Both the position numbers and the translations under genes were made by a program. From Alopecurus myosuroides (lineage: Eukaryota; Streptophyta; Magnoliopsida; Poales; Poaceae), in contig CM054057.1 in NCBI GenBank assembly GCA_028641055.1, positions 396,970,541 to 397,034,540 on the forward strand: DNA of 64,000 nucleotides, written 5' to 3'. Shown here piece by piece: positions 55,153 to 64,000 of this stretch. Position 1 is the first letter of the stretch; every line of letters begins with the position of its first letter. The notes under the pieces are model-generated. The model was not told the DNA's origin. It ran no database searches and saw nothing but the letters and a program-made list of their open reading frames with translations.

Positions 55153-56923
55153 TGTGAGGCCCCGAGATCGGACAATATGCAGATTTCAGGTTGCCACTTG
55201 TGATAACATTACAACAGTTCACGAATATTCCGCAACAACAACAGAAAAGATATATACAAGACGACTCAAACGAGCCAAGGAAACAACTGATACAATACAA
55301 AGATCCAAATAACAGCGGAAGAAACAACATAGCGTTCGACTACGGACAAGATGCAAATTGGACTAAGAGTCCTGAAGATAACCGATGGCGTCCAATCCCT
55401 GCCCAGGCCAAGCCGGAGGGATTCCCAAGCTAACGTCGTCAGACTTCAAACCTGTTGACTGCAATGTTGAATATGCAGCCACGAAAAAGATTCGTGGGTC
55501 AGTACGGTTAAGTACTGGCAAGTGGATAAACCATACTCACAAGATACCGGCGTAGCCAGTCATCACAAGATACAAATACTTTGGGATCAACGGAAAGGAA
55601 GGGATTATTGCAAATAAGCGGCAGCGGGCTGCACTAACCAACTACAGAGACTCACTACAACATCCGGCTAAAAGAGGGGGAATAAGATAGCGTATCGAAA
55701 CCAACTACAACTACTCACCAAACAAACCCATCCAATGTTACCCCCTACTAAGGAAGCAACCCAAGGATAACTCACACTGTTGGATTAAGGATGGATCAAG
55801 TTATTGTGTCAATAAGACTATTACTAGTCAAGTATCATTAGTTAGGTGTAAGTTGTTCTGAGTACTTGTTAGCCAGTACTTTCACCAAGTTAACCATAAC
55901 CGCGGAAAACACGGCTTCTCGAGAAGATTTAACCCTGCAGGGATGCACCAATTTGGCCGTACACGTAAGAATAACCCGCCAGACGGGGGATCAACCCACC
56001 AAGCGAGGTACTCAACACAACCCAACTCTTCTTCGCATCAAGCCCAAAGCACCACGTGTTGTGCGTGCGCGGCTAATCGATCCCCCACGAAGAAAAGGGG
56101 GACCCTCATAGCACTGGAAGACCACGCCGCCCTAAATGCCGACTACAAAAGTTCCACCCTGGCCTCGGGTTCGCACCTGCATACGCATGCATCAAATGGA
56201 AAGCCCGAACTAAGTGTGGCGATTTGGACGAGATGCGAATCGAATCAAGTTGAGGGGGGCGCCCATACTCGCTTCCCACATGCGGTTAGTGCGCTCATCA
56301 TGGATCAGTAGACAAGACCCTTTTCCTAATTAGGGTCGACACTAGCAGGCTTCAAAACCACGCCGGGCCTCCTGCCGGTGCCTTATCATCAAATTATTAT
56401 TACCCAAAACATTAACATGTTGTTGATTGAATTGAAACCCAACTAGCAACTAAACAGGTGATATGAAAAGGACAACAAGACTTGAGCGCAAACAACACTA
56501 AGCATGCAACTACGACACGAGGGCCAACAGGGTAAACAAACAACAGTTGATAGGAAGTGGAAGGAAGGTTATATCATGGCTGCAAGGTAAACAATATGAT
56601 AGGATCGAGACACAAGCATCAAAACAACAGGCTAGAATAAGAACAACGGAAAGAATCGGTAACAAGTGATGAAAGGCAGCCTATTGGCAGCAAGTGAGTA
56701 TACTTGCCTGAGATCCAGCAAGTAGAGGTACATCCACAGAACTTGTCGTTGCTCACATCATCTCAACGTCCTATCCGGGAAGAAGCAACGAACCTCGAAC
56801 AAACACCGGATGCAACAATTACTACTACGGCAAAAGATCCAGCATGATCAAGATATGGATGCATGACAATTTAATGGATGCATAGAAATAAACTAGTTGA
56901 CATGATAACATGTTTAAATGGAC

Positions 56924-56949
56924 CCATATGCAATTTGGATTGCATATGG
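56924..56949. repeat. 11-bp inverted repeat in 3' LTR of B
   Basis: CCATATGCAAT, loop TTGG, ATTGCATATGG. The arms are identical to those in element A. Confidence 0.9.
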
Positions 56950-58008
56950 AAAGCCCATGAATTATGGTTGAAACAATTGTTTTACAGCTAACCAACAGGT
57001 GAAAGTGGTTTAGTATGATGCATGGATGAGGAAAACAACAAAATAACAACAATATAACCAATTGGAAATAAGGTTCACCCATTTTGAAATTCACTTATTA
57101 AGTTTTGGAATTTTTGGTTACTTAAAGGTGTCACACAAGCATTTGTTGTTTTCATCAAGTTTAATTGTTCAAAACATATAACAAAGTTCATATTTGATTA
57201 GAACACAAAATTTTGGGTGGATTACATGTTTCAATTATTGAAAAAGGAATTACAATGATTTAATTATGAATTAAACCAGATTAAACAAGTTTTAATTGAA
57301 TTTCATTTCAAGTTTGAATATTATTTGAATTTTATTTGTTCAAAACATAAATTCAAATTCATATTTGAAAAGGTTATGTTTTTCTGGTTTGAAAACATAT
57401 TTTACAGGTTCAGAAATAATTTAATTTGAGCAAGTTATGAATTTAGCAAATTCTAAATGATTTAAACAAGGTTTAAATTATTTAAGCAATTTTAATTATC
57501 CAAAACATGAAACAAAATTTATATTTGGAAAGAGCATGAAATTTTGGTTGGAAAAAATATTTTATATGGGCCATTTGAAATATATTTGAATTTGTTATGG
57601 ATTTAATCAAATTCATAAGAGTTATTTGAATTTGAAGTTTTGAAATTATTTGGAATGTTCAAAACAGCAAATAAAATACATATTTGAAAAGTTCATGAAA
57701 TTTTGATTGGGATACATATTTTGTTTGTGCAATTTGGAGTTAATATGAATTTATTATTCAACTTTGAAAACCAGGGGTCAAACTGTCAAAAGCAGGGACC
57801 TAGGCGTGTTGGAAACAGTGAGTGGAAGGGTTACAGGGCAAAACTGGAAAGGCTAGGGGGTGGAACGGGAAAGTTCCAGATACGATCTGGATCTGGGGCG
57901 CTTCTCACTGGGAGAGTGGCTACCCAGGAGGCTGACGAGCGGGCCCAGCGCCGACGGGTGGGGCCGGAGACCTCGCGGTGCAAAATTAAGGGAAAAGGCA
58001 GAGGCAAT

Positions 58009-58080
58009 GCCTCACGCAGGATTCGAACCTGCATCCGCACACTTCTGCATCGGGGGCATAGCCACTGGGGTGACTGCACG
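58009..58080 (-). other. tRNA-like module 2 in 3' LTR of B
   Basis: Minus strand: CAGTCACCCCAGTGGCTATG, then GCAGGTTCGAATCCTGC, a perfect T arm (GCAGG/CCTGC) with the consensus B box GGTTCGAATCC. The acceptor arm does not pair. Confidence 0.6.
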
Positions 58081-58204
58081 CTTTTGTGAAGATACAGAGG
58101 GGAAACAAAGTGAAGTGATGTCGCGGGTGTTTTTCCTGACGGAACTGACGGCAACAGTTTCAGACTTGCAGATACACGATTGAAATAAAAGATGGGGTCG
58201 TATC

Positions 58205-58271
58205 CCGGGCAGAATTCGATCCTTGGTTCTGCTGGGTGGAGCACCGGACTGTACACCACTAGGATGCTACC
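58205..58271 (-). other. tRNA-like module 1 in 3' LTR of B
   Basis: Minus strand: GTAGCATCCTAGTGGTG (A-box-like), then about 45 bp later AAGGATCGAATTCTGCC (B-box-like). Not an intact tRNA. Confidence 0.5.
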
Positions 58272-59556
58272 CGATCGGTGCTGCACCACGGGCAAGAATA
58301 GACAGGTACTACATCTGCGCGAGTTGGGGTTTTCTGCACAACCTGAAGCTGGAGACTGTCGACGACAGAGGATGAATCGCGAGCTTAGAGTGGTACCTGG
58401 CTAGGATGCCTTTGGTGATCTTGGCGCTGAAGGGGTGGCGGTTCCATTCCCGGGAACAGAGGAACCTCGCGGTGCCCATGTCGTCCCCGTGATCCCGCAG
58501 CGGCCACAAGTTCTCGGTGGAAGAACTACAGAGGAGGGGGGAGGGGAAGCTGGTGGCGGCGGCCTGGGGAGGAGAGGGGATAGCACTAGGGTTAGGGCAC
58601 GGATTGGGGTCTTGTAGGGGCATCGGGGGCAGGTGGAGCAAGGGGGGGGGGTCCATGGAGGAAAGACAGCGACAGGGGCTCCTCCGTACGAAGAAGATGA
58701 GTGTCTGGGCCTTCGCTGGTTTGGTGGGCTGGGGTGAGAGGGGAGAGAGCGGTGGGGTTTAGGTGGGCTAAGGTGGGCTGGCCGCAGGGGGCTGGCCTGT
58801 CCCACCTCTCTTTTGATTTTTCCTTTCTTTTTTTTTTGCTTGTAAGAAAAGAAAAGGAGAGAGAGAAAAGATTAGGTTGGGGTTTGGGGTTTTAAATTTT
58901 TATAAAATATTTTTATTGATTAACAAAATAGCAAATAACAAGGTATGTTACTTATTTTCAACAATTTGAATTATTAATTTGATATTAAATTTGTTAGTTC
59001 AATTTCAAATAGGGTTTGGGGGTTTTTATTTTATAACTCAATTTTATTAATTTGCAAAATAATGAGTAAAAGCAATTGTGCACATTAATTCCAAAATTTT
59101 GAATTATTAATTGGAGTTTTAAGTTGGTATTTGAAATTCCATTATTTTTCCATAAAGATTGATATTTAAACAATTTATTCAATAACCCCAAACAATTTAT
59201 GAGACCTTATTGAATTAATTGTTTGCAAGAATTTGATTGTTTTTAAACCCACAATTTGATCTTGCCCATTATGATTGATGTTGAAATGAATTTGAAATTA
59301 TCATTTGGGTGTTAACAAAACGGTATTTCATTAACAGGCAAATTAAATAAATTCAACTTCAAACTATTGAAAACAAATTGAGTGTGTTTTAGTTTGCAAT
59401 TTTTAAATTGGAAATTTTGAGCAATGTTTGAAAGTTTAATTTGGTTTGAGTTTTTGAGTTAATTAGGAAAACATGGTGCAATGCATATGATGCATGTGAT
59501 GCAAAGCAAAAAGAAAAACAAACAACTCTACTTAGGGTAACACCCCAGGTGTTACA

Positions 59557-60033
59557 GACAACACCACTAACAAGGGATTGCGCCCTCGCAATCCACCTGC
59601 TAACCCGGGAGGGGAAAGAAGTTCAACTATCGATTCTTCATGCTTCCGGCTGATCTCCTCGACACCACTAACAAGGGATTCTTGCTCGGAGTGACGACGA
59701 TGTTTTTTCCATCAGGAATCTTCCGATGATCGAACCTATTAGGTTAAAGGCTCAGAAAACGTCCATCCACGTAGGATCCTAACACTTTGAAAGATAGACA
59801 AGGGAAGAGACTCCAAAACAAATAAGATGGGAGGGGAAATAGAATAGAGATAAGGAGAAAACAAGAATCCTATTGAGATGCTTTTCCAAAATAGTTTAGC
59901 AGAAATAGTTTTTGACATTCTAGAAACAACGACCGTTAGCGAGGTTATCCTACAGGCTTTGCGGACCCGTTGCTTCGATAACCATTCGTATCGAAACAAT
60001 CTCGGGAATCGGAACCAAGGCTCTGATAACATT
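59557..60033 (-). other. Minimal interior of element B
   Basis: 477 bp without coding potential. It contains a direct repeat ACACCACTAACAAGGGATT (about 59561-59579 and 59663-59681) and a pyrimidine-rich minus-strand stretch. Gag and pol are wholly absent. Confidence 0.75.
60019..60031 (-). other. Primer-binding site of element B
   Basis: On the minus strand TGTTATCAGAGCC, two bases after the 5' LTR end. It differs from the initiator-Met consensus TGGTATCAGAGC at one base. Confidence 0.75.
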
Positions 60034-61840
60034 TGTGAGGCCCCGGGATCGGACACTATGCAGATTTCAGCATTCCCGCCAAAATCAACATAATAACCGA
60101 TTCCAGGTTGCCACTTGTGATAACATTACAACAGTTCACGAATATTCCGCAACAACAACAGAAAATATATATACAAGACGACTCAAACGAGCCAAGGAAA
60201 CAACTGATACAATACAAAGATCCAAATAACAGCGGAAGAAACAACATAGCGTCCGACTACGGACAAGATGCAAATTGGACTAAGAGTCCTGAAGATAACC
60301 GATGGCGTCCAATCCCTGCCCAGGCCAAGCCGGAGGGATTCCCAAGCTAACGTCGTCGGACTTCAAACCTGTTGACTGCAATGTTGAATATGCAGCCACG
60401 AAAAAGATTCGTGGGTCAGTACGGTTAAGTACTGGCAAGTGGATAAACCATACTCACAAGATACCGGCGTAGCCAGTCATCACAAGATACAAATACTTTG
60501 GGATCAACGGAAAGGAAGGGATTATTGCAAATAAGCGGCAACGGGCTGCACTAACCAACTACAGAGACTCACTACAACATCCGGCTAAAAGAGGGGGAAT
60601 AAGATAGCGTATCGAAACCAACTACAACTACTCACCAAACAAACCCATCCAATGTTACCCCCTACTAAGGAAGCAACCCAAGGATAACTCACACTGTTGG
60701 ATTAAGGATGGATCAAGTTATTGTGTCAATAAGACTATTACTAGTCAAGTATCATTAGTTAGGTGTAAGTTGTTCTGAGTACTTGTTAGCCAGTACTTTC
60801 ACCAAGTTAACCATAACCGCGGAAAACACGGCTTCTCGAGAAGATTTAACCCTGCAGGGATGCACCAATTTGGCCGTACACGTAAGAATAACCCGCCAGA
60901 CGGGGGATCAACCCACCAAGCGAGGTACTCAACACAACCCAACTCTTCTTCGCATCAAGCCCAAAGCACCACGTGCTGTGCGTGCGCGGCTAATCGAGCC
61001 CCCACGAAGAAAAGGGGGACCCTCATAGCACTGGAAGACCACACCGCCCTAAATGCCGACTACAAAAGTTGCACCCTGGCCTCGGGTTCGCACCTGCATA
61101 TGCATGCATCAAATGGAAAGCCCGAACTAAGTGTGGCGATTTGGACGAGATGCGAATCGAATCAAGTTGAGGGGGGCGCCCATACTCGCTTCCCACATGC
61201 GGTTAGTGCGCTCATCATGGATCAGTAGACAAGACCCTTTTCCTAATTAGGGTCGACACTAGCAGGCTTCAAAACCACGCCGGGCCTCCTGCCGGTGCCT
61301 TATCATCAAATTATTATTACCCAAAACATTAACATGTTGTTGATTGAATTGAAACCCAACTAGCAACTAAACAGGTGATATGAAAAGGACAACAAGACTT
61401 GAGCGCAAACAACACTAAGCATGCAACTACGACACGAGGGCCAACAGGGTAAACAAACAACAGTTGATAGGAAGTGGAAGGAAGGTTATATCATGGCTGC
61501 AAGGTAAACAATATGATAGGATCGAGACACAAGCATCAAAACAACATGCTAGAATAAGAACAACGGAAAGAATCGGTAACAAGTGATGAAAGGCAGCCTA
61601 TTGGCAGCAAGTGAGTATACTTGCCTGAGATCCAGCAAGTAGAGGTACATCCACAGAACTTGTCGTTGCTCACATCATCTCAACGTCCTATCCGGGAAGA
61701 AGCAACGAACCTCGAACAAACACCGGATGCAACAATTACTACTACGGCAAAAGATCCAGCATGATCAAGATATGGATGCATGACAATTTAATGGATGCAT
61801 AGAAATAAACTAGTTGACATGATAACATGTTTAAATGGAC

Positions 61841-61866
61841 CCATATGCAATTTGGATTGCATATGG
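61841..61866. repeat. 11-bp inverted repeat in 5' LTR of B
   Basis: Same arms and TTGG loop as 56924-56949. Confidence 0.9.
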
Positions 61867-62925
61867 AAAGCCCATGAATTATGGTTGAAACAATTGTTTT
61901 ACAGCTAACCAACAGGTGAAAGTGGTTTAGTATGATGCATGGATGAGGAAAACAACAAAATAACAACAATAGAACCAATTGGAAATAAGGTTTACCCATT
62001 TTGAAATTCACTTATTAAGTTTTGGAATTTTTGGTTACTTAAAGGTGTCACACAAGAATTTGTTGTTTTCATCAAGTTTAATTGTTCAAAACAGATAACA
62101 AAGTTCATATTTGATTAGAACACAAAATTTTGGGTGGATTACATGTTTCAATTATTGAAAAAGGAATTACAATGATTTAATTATGAATTAAACCAGATTA
62201 AACAAGTTTTAATTGAATTTAATTTCAAGTTTGAATATTATTTGAATTTTATTTGTTCAAAACATAAATTCAAATTCATATTTGAAAAGTTTATGTTTTT
62301 CTGGTTTGAAAACATATTTTACAGGTTCAGAAATAATTTAATTTGAGCAAGTTATGAATTTAGCAAATTCTAAATGATTTAAACAATGTTTAAATTATTT
62401 AAGCAATTTTAATTATCCAAAACATGAAACAAAATTTATATTTGGAAAGAGCATGAAATTTTGGTTGGAAAACATATTTTATATGGGCCATTTGAAATAT
62501 ATTTGAATTTGTTATGGATTTAATCAAATTCATAAGAGTTATTTGAATTTGAAGTTTTGAAATTATTTGGAATGTTCAAAACAGCAAACAAAATACATAT
62601 TTGAAAAGTTCATGAAATTTTGATTGGGATACATATTTTGTTTGTGCAATTTGGAGTTAATATGAATTTATTATTCAACTTTGAAAACCAGGGGTCAATC
62701 TGTCAAAAGCAGGGACCTAGGCGTGTTGGAAACAGTGAGTGGAAGGGTTACAGGGCAAAACTGGAAAGGCTAGGGGGTGGAACGGGAAAGTTCCAGATCC
62801 GATCTGGATCTGGGGCGCTTCTCACCGGGAGAGTGGCTACCCAGGAGGCTGACGAGCGGGCCCAGCGCCGACGGGTGGGGCCGGAGACCTCGCGGTGCAA
62901 AATTAAGGGAAAAGGCAGAGGCAAT

Positions 62926-62997
62926 GCCTCACGCAGGATTCGAACCTGCGTCCGCACACTTCCGCATCGGGGGCATAGCCACTGGGGTGACTGCACG
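62926..62997 (-). other. tRNA-like module 2 in 5' LTR of B
   Basis: Second copy of the 58009-58080 module. The T arm is unchanged, while neighbouring bases differ (TGCG for TGCA after the arm). Confidence 0.6.
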
Positions 62998-63112
62998 CTT
63001 TTGTGAAGATACAGAGGGGAAACAAAGTGAAGTGATGTCGCGGGTGTTTTTCCTGACGGCAACAGTTTCAGACTTGCAGATACACGATTGAAATAAAAGA
63101 TGGGGTCGTATC

Positions 63113-63181
63113 CCGGGCAGAATTCGATCCTTGGTTCTGCTGGGTGGAGCACCGGACTGTACACCACTAGGATGCTACCCG
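63113..63181 (-). other. tRNA-like module 1 in 5' LTR of B
   Basis: Second copy of the 58205-58271 module, with the same boxes. Confidence 0.5.
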
Positions 63182-64000
63182 ATCGGTGCTGCACCACGGG
63201 CAAGAATAGACAGGTACTACATCTGCGCGAGTTGGGGTTTTCTGCACAACCTGAAGCTGGAGACTGTCGACAACAGAGGACGAATCGGCGAGCTTAGAGT
63301 GGTACCTGGCTAGGATGCCTTTGGTGATCTTGGCGCTGAAGGGGTGGCGGTTCCATTCCCGGGAACAGAGGAACCTCGCGGTGCCCATGTCGTCCCCGTG
63401 ATCCCGCAGCGGCCACAAGTTCTCGGTGGAAGAACTACAGAGGAGGGGGGATGGGAAGCTGGTGGCGGCGGCCTGGGGAGGAGAGGGGATAGCACTAGGG
63501 TTAGGGCACGGATTGGGGTCTTGTAGGGGCATCGGGGGCAGGTGGAGCAAGGGGGGGGGGTCCATGGAGGAAAGACAGCGACAGGGGCTCCTCCGTACGA
63601 AGAAGATGAGTGCTTGGGCCTTCGCTGGTTTGGTGGGCTGGGGTGAGAGGGGAGAGAGCGGTGGGGTTTAGGTGGGCTGAGGTGGGCTGGCCGCAGGGGG
63701 CTGGCCTGTCCCACCTCTCTTTTGATTTTTCCTTTCTTTTTTTTTTGCTTGTAAGAAAAGAAAAGGAGAGAGAGAAAAGATTAGGTTGGGGTTTGGGGTT
63801 TTAAATTTTTATAAAATATTTTTATTTATTAACAAAACAGCAAATAACAAGGTATGTTACTTATTTTCAACAATTTGAATTATTAATTTGATATTAAATT
63901 TGTTAGTTGAATTTCAAATAGGGTTTGGGGGTTTTTATTTTATAACTGAATTTTATTAATTTGCAAAATAATGAGTAAAAGCAATTGTGCACATTAATTC

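Larger units (their letters stand above)
55153..59556 (-). repeat. 3' LTR of element B
   Basis: Reading the minus strand: an inverted-repeat start (GTAACACC/GGTGTTAC), an AT-rich zone, a GC-rich block (about 58800-58300), tRNA-like modules (58271-58205 and 58080-58009), an AT-rich zone (57780-56950), the CCATATGCAAT inverted repeat, and the conserved block (about 56400-55400) shared with element A. Confidence 0.9.
55153..64000 (-). mobile_element. LTR element B: second giant-LTR element (LARD-like), runs off the window
   Basis: Minus-strand element. The 3' LTR is 55153-59556 (4404 bp), the interior 59557-60033 (477 bp), and the 5' LTR runs from 60034 past the window end. LTRs begin TGTAACACCTGGGGTGTTAC and end GGGGCCTCACA. 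The left flank AAGTA (55148-55152) would be one TSD copy; the other lies outside. The interior has a primer-binding site but no pol, and no clear polypurine tract before the 3' LTR. Much of the LTR is related, on the opposite strand, to the LTR of element A, so both are non-autonomous members of one gypsy-like clade. Confidence 0.88.
60034..64000 (-). repeat. 5' LTR of element B (partial)
   Basis: Nearly identical to the 3' LTR. It has about 36 extra bp at 60072-60107 near its end (CATTCCCGCCAAAATC...), and the 3' LTR has a small extra GAACTGACG piece near 58141. The missing outer part lies beyond 64000. Confidence 0.9.

Noticed and set aside
55866..56311. ORFs of 81 and 122 codons repeated at 60783-61228
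   Set aside because: They are in the conserved LTR block. Repetition is due to the two LTRs, and the frames are not kept in element A.

Overview
This window is nuclear DNA from a large, repeat-rich plant genome, most likely a grass and probably of the wheat/barley tribe. That placement is an inference from intron-containing plant genes, GC-rich first exons, Stowaway MITEs with a CTCCCTCCGT-type end, and nested LTR retrotransposons. No database was searched. Only two stretches look like ordinary host genes: the 3' two thirds of a kinesin-7 motor gene (223-5197, + strand, 12 exons that join in one frame) and an intronless plant-specific gene (49255-50166, + strand). Nearly everything else is transposable elements, many with ends and target-site duplications (TSDs) that can be read directly.

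Layout, left to right. The kinesin gene carries a Stowaway MITE in intron 11, with a TRIM-like mini LTR element nested in it. About 300 bp past the kinesin stop is a 1270-bp Pack-MULE (5498-6767, 9-bp TSD ATCAAATTA) carrying the first coding exon of a MEKK1-type MAP kinase kinase kinase. Next come a full-length decayed LINE (7037-14022, minus strand, 12-bp TSD), two non-autonomous retroposons with long TSDs (14714-15967 and 16255-17614), and a Copia element with a 1480-codon open polyprotein (17827-24212, TSD GTACC). A hAT-like region and a third poly(A) retroposon follow.

From 26837 to 48888 lies a large autonomous-type Mutator element (MULE). Its minus strand encodes a FAR1/MURA-like transposase with a SWIM finger. 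Its plus strand encodes an Ulp1-type (C48) protease-like protein with its catalytic Cys codon changed to Arg. Both genes are broken. The protease gene is split by LTR element A (31269-42372, TSD GAGGA), which has 5.1-kb LTRs around only 841 bp of internal DNA holding scraps of a Ty3/gypsy pol. The MULE and the Pack-MULE share terminal sequence and a TTTTTGCTAC-rich interior, so they look like an autonomous/non-autonomous pair.

After the second host gene come two adjacent Helitrons (about 50430-52481 and 52482-54168), the first carrying a decayed piece of a 60S acidic ribosomal protein P2 gene. A LINE 3' fragment follows, cut by LTR element B (55153 to beyond 64000, minus strand), with 4.4-kb LTRs and a 477-bp interior.

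The least expected pattern is shared by LTR elements A and B. They are related but clearly different families, in opposite orientation. Both place a GC-rich exon-like block, then two tRNA-like (A-box/B-box) modules, then an AT-rich stretch, then an identical 11-bp inverted repeat, then a strongly conserved block, inside very long LTRs. This resembles in principle the 5S-rRNA-bearing Cassandra TRIMs, but with tRNA-like sequence.
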